Source: Cryptomeria japonica
Lineage: Eukaryota > Streptophyta > Pinopsida > Cupressales > Cupressaceae
DNA: 64,000 nt
Assembly (NCBI RefSeq): GCF_030272615.1
Contig: NC_081414.1
Span: 336,119,927-336,183,926 of the forward strand
Direction: 5' to 3'
Made by a program: the position numbers and the translations under genes. Every line of letters begins with the position of its first letter. Position 1 is the first letter of the stretch. Below, in pieces: positions 45,021-57,369 of the stretch. The notes below the pieces were generated by a model. It was not told the origin of the DNA and made no database searches. It saw only the letters and a list, made by a program, of their open reading frames with translations.

Positions 45021-45370
45021 GACATTTTTTGAACTTTGTGTTTATTTATGGAATTTGGATTGTTTATTAGATATGTGATGGATGGTGATTTAAAATACAT
45101 ATGTGATGGATTACATGTTTATGATGATACATTTGACATTTTTTGAACTTTGTGTTTATTTATGGAATTTGGATTGTTTATTAGCTATGTGATGGATGGT
45201 GATTTAAAATACATATGTGATGGATTACATGTTTATGATGATACATTTGACATTTTTTGAACTTTGTGTTTATTTATGGAATGTGGACTATCTATTAGCT
45301 ATGTGATGGATGGTGATTTATGATACATATGTGATAGGTTACATGTTTATGATGATACATATGTGATGCC
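45021..45370. repeat. 114-bp tandem repeat, three units
   Basis: Units start at 45021, 45135 and 45249 with GACATTTTTTGAACTTTG and contain GTGATGGATGGTGATTTA. The first two are nearly identical; the third diverges after about 60 bp. They lie immediately 3' of the transposase stop. Confidence 0.9.
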
Positions 45371-45537
45371 TATGATGCTCAATTACATATATGATGATAC
45401 ATATGTGATGCTTATGATGCTCATGATACATATGTATTTATTGTTTATCAATTTACAAATGTAATGCTTATGATGCTCAATTGTTGGTGTTGATTTCATG
45501 TATATATTTTGTGTGATGCTTCCACCCTTGGTGTAAA

Positions 45538-45790
45538 CAGGTAATTGACTATAGACATCGTCAACCCTTTGGTTGAGGATCCTGCACAGTCTACATAAAG
45601 TAAAGGTAAGGAATTAAAAAAAAATACAATGATTATGATTATTGCATATTGTTCATGTTGTGTACTATGTAATTTTTAGTATATGTATCATGTAATTTTT
45701 GGCTAACATATGATAATTGGATTACATATGCAAGAACGTGAACCCCTTTGACGAGGATCCTGCACAGTCTCATGGATCGATAGGTATAAG
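45538..45790 (+). other. Two related mini-exon-like segments
   Basis: GAGGATCCTGCACAGTCT occurs at about 45576 and 45757, each preceded by AACCC(C)TTTG and an AG acceptor-like dinucleotide and followed by GGTAAGG or GGTATAAG donor-like words. The second would encode NVNPFDEDPAQSHGSI. They look like duplicated exons joined to the SET-domain frame or to the transposase, but no continuous frame proves it. Confidence 0.35.
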
Positions 45791-46028
45791 TCAATACACC
45801 CTATAGAAATAGTTTATTTTTTAAAAAATACTAGGAAAATAAAGTTCCTCAGTTCTTCAAACCTCGACATTAGCAGCAAATATAATACAGTTATCAACAC
45901 TTGAGGCCCCAGTTGGACTTATTCAATTTTTAATCTCAACGTCAACTTTAGGGCCAACTTCTTCATCAACATTACCCTCATTTATAAAATATCTCTCTCA
46001 TTACCAAATAAATCTCTCATTTGTTGGA

Positions 46029-46796
46029 GTGCAGGTACCACCAAATAGGTATGTGTTAGATGTGTCTTCCTCGAGTGAGGGAAATGTAGGAATAGTCTAT
46101 GAAAGTGAGACATGTAGTAGGTCTAAAATAGGGAGATCAACTAGAGGTCAAAAGATTAGAAGAAAATTCAGTAAACACATGGAATTTTTTCTTGCTCAAG
46201 GGGGGTCATGTTCTTATGATGCTGAGACCAAAGACGACATCGAGGTGCCCTTGAGGTACAAACATCTAGAGAAACAATGGTTACCCAAGGAACTTCCTCC
46301 AATAAACACCGATTTTTGTGTTAACGAGAGGATATATCGCATAACACCTTTGTCATTACATGGTTTGGGATTATTTTCCATGGATGGCATAAAGGACTAT
46401 TACAACAAAGTTGAATTGATGGAGTATGTCGGACCTTGTTACAATAACAAAAATTGGATGTAGATTGTTCAATATAAAAAAATTATGCGTAGGTATGCAC
46501 TGTCAACAAATTATATACAACAGAAAGATAATGATCAAAGTAAATGAGTGGCTATATACATTGATGGAAGGCCAAAAGCAATAGGGAATATTGCAGGTTT
46601 TATAAATAGTACGTGACCTGGGTCAACTAATAAGCAACCCAATTGCATATTTGAGGCGCGCGAGGGAAATCGTTTATTCGTATGTGCGATAAAATCAATA
46701 AGTGCAGGGGATGAGCTACTAATTGATTATAATTTGAATTGTATAGATACAAACAAAGTTACTAACATGGGGTGGTGTGTACAATATACCATTTAA
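46029..46796 (+). pseudogene. SET-domain (protein lysine methyltransferase-like) gene within the CACTA-like region
   Basis: SET domains transfer methyl groups from S-adenosylmethionine to lysines. One reading frame runs 46029-46796, interrupted by stops at 46461 (TAG), 46545 (TGA) and 46614 (TGA). An acceptor-like CAG lies just before the VPPNRYVLDV start, so the ATG shown may not be the real one. Numbered from 46029: a basic stretch (GRSTRGQKIRRKF) at 35-47; HGLGLF at 111-116 (SET motif I-like); ELMEYVGP at 129-136; then, past the first two stops, GNIAGFINST, PGSTNKQPNC (the RFINHSCxPNC region) and ISAGDELLIDYN (the GEELTYDY motif). No Cys-rich post-SET follows. The two TGA codons fall where Trp (TGG) would fit. 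It lies about 1 kb after the TNP2 gene, in the same orientation, and before the TNPA-like gene. Catalysis is not claimed; the canonical NHS is replaced by N-S-T. Confidence 0.75.
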
Positions 46797-47080
46797 ACCA
46801 ACCTCCAATTAGTGACTCCAATATACCATATTATTATTAAGTTTTTTTGCTAACTCTATTGGTTTCATTTCACTAATGTGTTTATATTTTTTCTTTGACA
46901 CAGGGCGACCTAGATCTATCACATAACACAGACAGGGATGTAGGTCCCAACACTTCTACCAAGTAGGTAAACCTCATTGTAATTGTACAAATTAGATAGA
47001 AGCAAACTGTTACATTGTTATGTTATTTTCTTGAGTGTTTTGGAGTAATTTTGATAGTGTTAATAATATTCTTGTTATAG

Positions 47081-50000
47081 ATGGATGTTCTAGGAAAGGG
47101 AAAGGAACCTCCCTTACATCGGCACCTCAACACAGTATTAAGCGATGTGGACTATGCAATTTCCACAAACCCTATAGAAGTGATAAAAATGTCTATCACA
47201 AAAAATAATAAAAAGATTGTTGCTTTGGTATGCATGACCCCTCAGACTGATGAGATAAAAGATAGGGTGAATCAATTGATGCAAGCAGCAAAAAACATGT
47301 AGTAAGTAGTAATGAAAGGTTTAAATATAACAAAAGTTCAATAATGGTTTATATTTAATACTCTTTTATGTCACTAACTAAAATATGTACTTGTTTTTAT
47401 GGAATTTCACATGTGATCATCAACCTGGTGGACATGATCAGGTTATTGCGGGTAGTGCAAGTGATGACCATGTTCTATACATTAAAACTACTCATTTGGA
47501 CTTGTGAACTTGCTTTTTTAATGCTAGTGTTATTTACATAGGCCTTTCCCTGTCTATACTATTGCTCTCTCTTTAGAATGAATAATAATAATGTTTGTGT
47601 GTATATATGATTGTAATAATAGTTTATTAAATTATTAATAAAGTATTTAGTTGCACAATTAGAAGTTCTCATTTGATCTGATCTGATCTCTTGTATTTTA
47701 ATATACTATTATTAAATTATATTTCAAAGTAAGGACATTACAAAGACCAATAAGACAACATGAAGTTTGACAACATGAGATAGCACATTTAAGCAATCTA
47801 AATAAATAGATTCCATGGACTATGTTTTGTAAGGACTATACTAGCTTATCACTTACACTGCCCTCTTGTCAGAAATTTGCATACCTTTGTCCTGCATCAA
47901 AACCTACCTTCCTTATTCTCCTTCATACTATTGTATCATTAAGATTAGTATTGAACACTTAATAAAGGTTCATTTCTATACAACTCTTAATAAAGGTTCA
48001 TCCTTGTTTACAATTCTTGCGGTTTTCATATATTTAATGTATGATTCTTCAAGTGCTGCCAATGTTCCTGTAAAAAGGCCACTTCATTCAAGGTTATTGC
48101 CAATTGCAATGTTGGCAACAGGCAGCATGCAAACATCCTCTACTACTCGTCATGTTGACCCGCCCACTATTGGTAGATCCCTCTTTTTCTCTCTCTTTTG
48201 TTATGTGTTTATTTCCCTTGAAGTGTTCTTTCTTGGGGGCATTTTATAGTGGATTCATTTTCTACAATAGGAGATGCACATGAGGATGCACTAGAGGTGA
48301 ATACTAGTGATACCATACCATCATTTCTTGGTTCTTCCCATATTTCTAGTACGGTAATGTTGCAAACCACATTGGTGGTGAGCGATGAAGAATTGATTCC
48401 CTTGAAGATACAAAAGGTTCCAGGTACTTTAAAATTATTATTATATATAGTGTAATTGTAATTTACTTACTGATCACTCATTTTGGACTAATTATCCCAT
48501 GATTTTTTTGTAGGAAATGATATTTTTTATAAAAATCTTAATGGCATTGCATTGAAGATGTTTGGGCAGGCACCATACGTAAAAGGTGGAACATCATATG
48601 TGAACTAACCCTAATCCACTATTTTTATTTCACATCATTTCTAGAATAGTTTTCCTTTGATCTATTTCTTGAACTATATTAAAGGTAGCTTCAGTTTATT
48701 TCTGAATCTAATAGGTTTTCTTTTTCTTAAAAGGTGGAATGACCAAGAAAACAGGTTAAAAGATGAACTTAGAAACCGTATGGTTGAGTTGTTCGGAAAT
48801 GACACATTCGACCAAACCAAGCTCCTTGAAAAAGATGGCACATATCTAAAGTATGTGAGGAACCAGTATAGGACACATTTAGAGAAGAATGTAACATACG
48901 AGCATCCCCCCATGATTCTAGAGAGGGAGTGGAAGGACCTGATTTTGGATGCGAAGGAGTGAGTTGAAAGGGAAAAAGGAAATCCACCACTAGACGCCAG
49001 AAGAAGGTATGTGATACTTTTAAGAATGTAATTATGTACTAATTACTCTTTATATTTATATAATCTAACATATTTCACACTTTTCGTAGACTGGGTGACA
49101 CATCAAAGGCAACCAAGGCAAGACAAGAAAAGCATAGGCAACACAAACTCGACTCTGGTGGTTATATGAAACTTGTCGCACGAATTGTAAGAATCAGTAA
49201 ATGAAATATCACATCAAAATATTTATAAATTGCAAACAATTTTTTTTTTAGTAAACAATACAAGCACAATTCATGATACTAAGAAAAAATGCAGGGCTCT
49301 GAATTCAATAAAGTGCCCACAAAAGATGACAAGAGAATTGCCTATAAGCAAGGCTATACAGTCATGGTTGAACATCTACGAGAATTGAGTGGGCAAACAC
49401 GAGATTCTGGTGCATCCGTCACACAGGTAAATAAGCTATATGAAAATAATTTCAAATTGAATACCTTACCAATAATCTATTTGATGTTAAGTTCCAACAT
49501 AAAGTGAATTTATTTGTTTTAATTAAGCAAGCAATTATAACAATGTGCATGACATTAGAATGTAGCCTGGTAATCGTGGAACACAACCTCCACATGAAGG
49601 TCCATATGTGCATCCTAGTACTAGAGGTATTCATTTGCTATTCAATTTTTTTAATGTAATTATTAATACAAATAAACATATTAAATTGTAATTGATGTAG
49701 AAATTAATGTAACCTTTTTTGTTAATATTTTAGAGCATGTAGTCGGTGGTGATCAAGTGGAGCATGATCCGGGTAGACAACATTAGGAACATGATGTTCC
49801 CCAGTCAGGTAAAGAGGACCCCTGTTATTCATTTAAACCTATTTAATTACAATTGGTGTATTGATTAATGTAACCTTTCGTATTTCAACTCCAGAGGATC
49901 TAGAGGGTGTTCAACATGTTGAGGTTGAGGCTAGACAAAATGATTTTGAAGATGATGTGGCCCCATCAGGTAAAGAGCGTCATGGTTATGTTCTTTAAAT

Positions 50001-50141
50001 TAATGAAATACTTGTAATAAAAATAAAAAATGATTTGAATTTAACCCATTTCTTTGTTATTGCAGAGCACCCCCCTTTGCATTGGTGTCCTCGTCCTCAG
50101 AAGAGGACTAGGCATACATCGAGATTACTAGCAAAGGGTTG
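47081..50141 (+). pseudogene. TNPA / Transposase_24-like CACTA accessory gene, multi-exon and decayed
   Basis: A chain of open segments with matching GT-AG borders: about 47081-47300 (MDVLGKGKEPPLHRHL), 48250-48424 (DSFSTIGDAHEDALEV), 48733-49009, 49090-49186, 49295-49426, then short exons at about 49561-49626, 49733-49808, 49897-49969 and 50066-50141 (ending PRPQKRTRHTSRLLAKG). The central exons read HPPMILEREWKDLI, a TGA at 48960 where Trp is expected, GNPPLDARRR / LGDTSKATKARQEKHRQHK and GSEFNKVPTKDDKRIAYKQG. The order (a W-x-L block, then a K/R-rich R-L-x-x-x-S-K-x-x-K-x-R-x-x block) resembles the En/Spm-associated Transposase_24/TNPA family, whose DNA-binding product assists transposition. 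Stops and a TAG in the 49733 exon make it a pseudogene. Assignment to one gene is inferred from phase-compatible borders. Confidence 0.55.
47745..47830. repeat. Fragment of a dispersed repeat also found at 52020-52165
   Basis: AAAGACCAATAAGACAA, ATAGCACAT and GCAATCTAA occur in the same order in both places, with an extra 50 bp in the second copy. This suggests an insertion in the TNPA-like gene intron and another inside the clathrin gene of the same unclassified element. Confidence 0.4.
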
Positions 50142-50786
50142 AACAACTGAAGAGGGGGGAAGTGATGAAGAAAACAATGGTCCACTTAGACTTTTCATAG
50201 CTTCAAAAAAAAAAACCAGAAATGATTGTAATCTACATTATTTGATAATGACTAATTTTTATGTGTTAATGAATGTAATTATGTGCTAATGAATGTTCAT
50301 GAATGATATGTGTTAATCAATATTGATGAATGTTGCATGTTAATGAGTGTTAATGAGTGTTATGTGTTATTTAACATTATGTGATAATGAATGAATATTA
50401 TTTTTTATTAATGGATGAAACAATGAATGAATGTTAGATGTTAACGGGGAATTTAGAGTGATGTTGGGGGGGGGGCAAATGAGCTTCCACCTTCACATGG
50501 TTGGCCTTGTTAAGTAGATAATATTAAGCTATTCTCGAAACCAAGCGAAGCTCAATAAGATAACACACTTTTCAATATTTCATTATGTGGCACAATTAAT
50601 CTTATTGAATCTTAATTGCAGGGTCCAATAGAGCCAACACGAACAACAACACCACAAGTAAGTGATTTGTTTTTTAAGTTACTTTTTCTCATGATAATCT
50701 AGGAAGGCTCATCTACAGTGTTATGTGTAACTGTGAAGGTGAGAAATTTAGATTTTTTGTATTTTGACATTTATTTTTTGTTCTAG

Positions 50787-51640
<854 letters not shown>

Positions 51641-51649
51641 AGTTAAAGG

Positions 51650-52440
51650 CTTTTCTATAGCAAATTTTCGAGGAGGCAAATGATTCTTGAATTCTATCTA
51701 GTTATTTATATTGCTTGCTAAAAATTATGAAATGCTTACTTATAAATGTTTATGAATTTGTGCCTGTATAAATTAAAAGTATGATTCATTGATGAAGATT
51801 GCTTCTGAAAATACCTAATTTAGTTATATCAGATCAACAAAAGACCAGTGCCTTCATCCCTTACTAATTTCATACCATTTCAAATTGAAAGATCCTACGT
51901 ATAACCATGGAGACAGTTTGAATAATTTATTTTCAAAACAAGACCATCACATCAAAAGCATCTATATGGATTGTAACTGAAATATAAAATGTAGTTAGTC
52001 TTATTGAATTTTAACTCTGCTCTGAAAGACCAATAAGACAATTTGAAACTTTCCAACTAACCTTTCAAACTGATGCTCAAACTAGAAATTAGTCTCGATC
52101 ACAATAGCATAAGATAGCACATTGACGCAATCTAATAAAATAAATTTATCACATGGAACTAATCAATCAATTGAAAAGCATATACCATTCAGAATGAAAA
52201 ACACTTGAAATTTATATGGAAAATAGATAATCAAACCAATTGATTTCAATATGTATCATCCATCAACTTTGATATTTCCAGAAAATAAACTGCATAAGTG
52301 TTGTATAAAATTGTCTTGATAAGATCATAAAACTTGAGGTATCTCCCCCACTTGTTCTAAAAGATCCTTCATTTATAGATGATGATTCAGTTTGAAAGTG
52401 AAAGGGCATACCCTTTCATTGAAACTAAAATTAACAAAAA
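51650..52440. other. Non-genic insert, left part
   Basis: No gene is supported. The stretch is AT-rich and contains the dispersed repeat shared with 47745-47830 (copy at about 52020-52165). It is the left part of the sequence separating the clathrin exons. Confidence 0.45.
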
Positions 52441-55400
52441 CTAACTAAAAACTAACTTCCTAAAAATTGTCTTTACAATATGACCATATAATAAAAACAA
52501 AGAAAAATATGACTCTAGGCTCCAACTTAGACACCAAGTCTGGTCTCCCATCATCTTGCCATAGTTTTGGATATGCTCCAAGTACTTCTCTAACTTATAT
52601 GTGTTTGTATCATGGATGATATCCCTGACAATGACTTCCAGCATGACAAAGTTTTCCATCTGTTTCACAGTCTCTTTCAATTCAATTCCATCAATTTGGG
52701 AAATATCAAGGGCAGCATTGAGAAGACTACGACATTATGAGATCCATGCATCTTTATCCTATAGCTCACCCTTCTGATCAGTTAGTTGTGGGAAACCATG
52801 TTGAACAATGTCTTTGCATTCATCATATTCAAATTGTAATTGTTTATCAAATTTATTGTGTTTAGCCAGCAACCTCTTTATTTTTTCAATTTATTTTATT
52901 TTTGCTTTGGCCATTGTTTTATCATGCAACCTTTTTCCCAATCTATTTGAATTTTTGTTGTGTGAAACTACATTGTCCATGTTCTTTTGAAACTTTGCCC
53001 AAAATTCTTTCAGCAAGCCTGGTAAAACCTCAAATCTTTTAGTTAGTAATACACCAACAATATTTGCCCTCACACTTTGCATCTATTTTAATATCCTTTT
53101 ATTTTCTTGTTGCAACTCCTCACATTGACAGCTATCCAGAGTAAGAACCATTGACACTTGTTGCCCACTTCTCCTTAGCATTTCTTCATACAACGCCTTG
53201 TACTGGTTTCTCTCCCTCACTACTCTGACCACCAGTGCTTTATTGAATTCTGAAATATCCACTGTGATATCAGCACAAACAATTGGATCAATTTCACCAA
53301 CTTTTAGTTTCATTATATGACCAAAGGCCTTGTCAACATCAATGATCTTTGGTCTCTTGTGGGGAGGGTACATAGCCCATAACCTCAAAGATCCCTCATC
53401 TTGATCAAATATTGAACCAATAAATACATCATTTACACCTTGTATATCCAATTTGAATTCCTTGTTTTCTGGATGCAATAAACTGTCAAAGATAAAAGAA
53501 ACACTAAGGTCCCATTCAGGAAACAAAATCACCCCAGCCTCTATAAGCAGTTACCTCCCCTTTTGAGGGGTCATTGTGGTTATCTCTGCATCAATTTCCT
53601 CTTTTAATTTCTTTATCAACTCAACCTCATTATCAGGCATTATGTTGGGAATAGAGTCCCTCAATTTCTTCCCTTTAAATTGTACAAGAATTTTTTAAAA
53701 TCTTTGGAATGAATAAAAACATCATCAGCAACAAAAGAAGAAAACTCCTCTAACCGAGAGTTAGCATGAACTTTTAATGATGTCTCTATTTGGCCCTACA
53801 TGTCTAGCTCTTCTTCCTTCTCTAGCACTTTCCATCTAGAGACAACTGCATTCTCATCAGATTCACTGTCTGCCTCCTCCTCGGTTTCAATTTCCTCAAG
53901 TCTTCATCTCTTTTCTGCTAGTTCATTATTCAATTGATCAATTACCTATTTAGCCTCTGCATTCTCCATGTTCCTGAAGATATCTTCAGCCTCAATACTG
54001 ACATGCAGATAACCTCCCAAGTTCTGCCTCTTCTACAAGACTGAATGTATCCTTCATGATCATAGTTTTTCCTGGCATAATGCTCATACAAATTGTATTC
54101 TTCTATCAGCTTCTTATCAATTATTTCATAAGCTTTGGTTGACACTATGGTGAAATCACCAAAACTCAGTGTCCTGGGTAGGAAGGCTTTCTTATGCATA
54201 TCTGCAAAATGTTTAGCATTGGACACACTCAATTGCCTCACAATCTCTAGATAAGCTATTCTATTTGGTACTTGTTTTGGCAGCATGTAGGGGCTCCCCT
54301 CAAATCCATATACTCTAAAACATGTAAAATCCTTATTCACAAACCAGTCCCCCCAGTTATGATCAACAATGTGTCTTTCATCATAATCCCTAGGTCTTAG
54401 GAACCTCTTGATCTCATCAGAGATATACCCTTCACATGAAATCCCATACATTCGGTACAATGACATCATGATAAGTTCTTCAAACTTAATATAGTTGGAC
54501 CTCATATATCGAGGATCCCAAAGAGATATCCACAATTGGATGGGCTTCTCCTCACCTTCCCTGTTCTTGGTATTTAATTTTAGGCCCTCAGGCCCAAAAC
54601 CCTTTACATATCCATAAAATAACACTATATGCATCAATAGTGAATAAAATTGGAAATTGAGATGAGTATCATCCCTAAGGTTTAAAAAACCTTCGTGCAA
54701 CCTCTCCACTAGATATGTTGCATAGTCAAAAGGCCTAGGTTCATACATTTGTATATCAAAGGCTAACACCAGCGGCCCAGTGCTTGCCAGATCAAGAACC
54801 TCCACCCCTCCTACTTGCCCACATGACATATATGTGTACTGCAAGTAGTGTCTGAACAAATCAATGTTGAATGGTGGCCCGTCTTCCTCTGTTAATTTTC
54901 ATGTCTGCCTCTTGTGAATGGTAAATTTCTAGCCGGTATAAGTAGTGTCCATTCTGAGGTATTCTTCCTCCAACTCCCCAAAGGACAAGGGCTTATCAAG
55001 ACTGGAGTCTAAATTGAAAACCTCATTTATGGTACCCGCAGAAAATATAATAAATGCTTCCCCATTTGGGAGTTGAATGCACCTCTTCACCGAATTATAA
55101 TTCCTCACCAAAACCTCTATCAATCTTATGTTTACAAAAACATTGGGGACCGTTAGCTTACCTAAATTTGTCATCCAAGGATTGCAGAGCGGTATCTCCT
55201 TGGTCCTTCTCAAATAGTGGAACATAAATAGTTCATCTCCCCTTACCTTGGTCCAAACATCTCTGACCTCTCTATACTTGTCTTCTAATTGGTCTCTCCC
55301 TGGCAAGTGTTGCTTCAACCTTCTGGATTTTTGGTTGGGTGCCTGCATTTGGTCTATCATGTCTTGGTTTAACTTCCTGACTAGAGGCACCTCTTCAATT

Positions 55401-55471
55401 TTTCCTTTCTTCACCTTAGAGTCAGAGCTCTTGGCCACCCTCTTCTTTCTTGTTGAACTCAAAGTTTCCAT
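52441..55471 (-). pseudogene. Large unknown transposon-associated ORF series inserted in the clathrin gene
   Basis: Five consecutive minus-strand frames (54929-55471, 53942-54859, 53083-53532, 52891-53082, 52441-52680) look like one decayed protein of about 900-1000 residues. N-terminal part: a Lys-rich start (METLSSTRKKRVAKSS), LRRTKEIPLCNPWMTNLGKL and VKRCIQLPNGEAFIIFSAGT INEVFNLD. Second: DLASTGPLVLAFDIQMYEP, GFLNLRDDTHLNFQFYSLLM, DHNWGDWFVNKDFTCFRVYG. Third: VIDVSEFNKA-like VDISEFNKALVVRVV followed by a coiled coil (ERNQYKALYEEMLRR). The first part is loosely reminiscent of putative plant transposon proteins with a mobile-domain-like fold, but I cannot name the family. No protease, RT or transposase motif is seen. 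Stops and shifts separate the frames, so it is inactive. Confidence 0.5.
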
Positions 55472-55859
55472 TTCTACAATTACAATCCTCTACTCTATTT
55501 TTCAAAGGCGCAATGTGTTCTATCTGTGTATTCTTCTTCCACTAGCTCAGTATTTAGACAAGGCAATTTCTAGTTCCACCGTATTCTTTTACAATAATGA
55601 ACTTCTCATAAAATTTGCCTCACATGAACCATAGATGCATATCTATTGCAAGTATTAAATAGAATAATTTTAAAAATTTTGGTTTTGAATTCTGATATGA
55701 CAACAGCTCGCCGGCATATGTCTCCCCAATGAATATTTCCCTTTTGGCGCTCTCTGAACAACCCTTTAACTGCTTTGACATCTTACTTTCTCTTATCGAG
55801 ATACCTTAAGCTAGTGACTCCTTTTCCTCCTCATCGGTATATCTCAAACTGATAATCTC

Positions 55860-56840
55860 ATTGGGTGTCGGGTGAGCTCATTTAGCGTTATTGCGATAGG
55901 CATTGTTTCCCTGATGGGCTTCACCATCGGCATAGATCTTCCTGATGCAACCAGCTTCATCACCATGAGTCTTCCCGATAGTGTCTTCTCTCCACTCAAT
56001 CAGTCTTCTCCTTCATCGAGTATCAGGGTAATCCGAAATGAAACATACTGATAAGAAAAGTCTTCTTGATAGAGTACGTTCCATCGGTATATGTTTCACC
56101 AATGATTTCTTTGGGCGTCAGGGTGGCTCAAAGTAACACATATTGATCGCTTTGGCTATACCGATGCAACCGGCTTCATCACCATGATTCTTCCTGATAG
56201 TGTCTTTGCTCCACTCAATCAGTCCACTCCTTCATCGGGTATCGGGGTAATCCGAAATGAAACATACTGATAAGAAAAGTCTTCCCGATAGAGTATGTTC
56301 CATTGGTATATGTTTCACCGATGATTTCTTCGGGCATTGGGGTGGCTCAAAGTAACACATACCGATCGCTTTGGATATACCGATGCAATTGGCTTCATCA
56401 CCATGAGTCTTCCCGATAGTGTCTTTGCTCCGCTCAATCAATCTGCTCCTTCATCGAGTATCGGGGTAATCCAAAATGAAACATACCGATAAGAAAAGTC
56501 TTCCCGATAGAGTATGTTCCATCGGTATATGTTTCACCGGTGATTTCTTCAAGCATCGGGGTGGCTTAGAGTAACACATACCGATCACTTTGGCTATACC
56601 AATGGACTCTTCTTTCTGCCACTCTTATCGGTATAAGTCTTACCGATACCCTCATCGGCTATCGAGAAGACAATTATCCACTACTGTCGCTAGTGTTTAC
56701 TATGTCGATGGGTCATATCGGTATAGTTTTTGCCGATGCATCAAGCTCCTCAACTTTTCTCCTTGATCAATATAACTTCTGTCGATGAGTACAACTCTAG
56801 CTTGCTACACTCTCTCATCGGTATATGGTATCCCGATGCC
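55860..56840. repeat. 219-bp satellite rich in CCGAT/ATCGG
   Basis: AAACATACYGATAAGAAAAG recurs at 56041, 56260 and 56479, a period of 219 bp. Units carry CTTCCCGATAG, TTCCATCGGTATATG, GGTGGCTCAAAGTAACACAT and TTCATCACCATGA words. A diverged first unit begins near 55860, and a decayed tail of ATCGGTATA words runs to about 56840, where clathrin exon sequence resumes. Confidence 0.9.
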
Positions 56841-56845
56841 TCCTC

Positions 56846-57369
56846 ACCTCAATTGGGTGATCGTGAACTTGCAAAGGAATTGGTGGTGTATTTTGTGGAA
56901 TGGGTATACAATTGGTAAAACATATAGTTGGTTGTTCTCTCTCGTAGGGTAAAGTATATTTTGAATTTTCATTTTGGATTGGGGCATTGAAATGGGGCTT
57001 ACTTTTGCAATTTGGAACTATGGAGCAATTAAGAATGCTTTGCTTCATGCTTGTTCATATGTTATGACTTGATCAAACCAGATGTCGCTTTGGAACTTGC
57101 TTGGATGAATAATATGATTAAATTTGTGTTTCCATACCTACTTCAGGTTCTTGATACACTCTGATGATTCTGTGAATATTTTTAGTTTCTCTTTAATAAA
57201 CATTTTAAATCTTTTGCACAATTAAATATCTAATATTCAAAGAATTTATTTTTCAAAGTTCATTCAAGAATACACGACAAAAGTTGATGAGCTTGTTAAG
57301 GACAAGTTAGAGGTTGTCCAAGAAGAGAAATCCAAGGATAAAGAAGAGAAAGATCTTGTTGCTCAACAG
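56846..57369 (+). pseudogene. Clathrin heavy chain, C-terminal exons, part 2
   Basis: Three exon pieces in normal order. LGDRELAKELVVYFVE (56849-56903) is cut at its left side by the satellite insert. [20 protein letters not shown] through [17 protein letters not shown] (about 57024-57147) has a TAA just before ECF. FIQEYTTKVDELVKDKLEVV to EEKDLVAQQ (57255-57369) ends at a GT donor. The match to plant clathrin heavy chain is nearly residue for residue. It remains a pseudogene because of the TAA and the missing upstream exon. Confidence 0.9.

Noticed and set aside
48657-48990. Minus-strand frames over the TNPA-like exon
   Set aside because: The plus-strand frame has the splice borders and family-like residues; the opposite frames are shadows.
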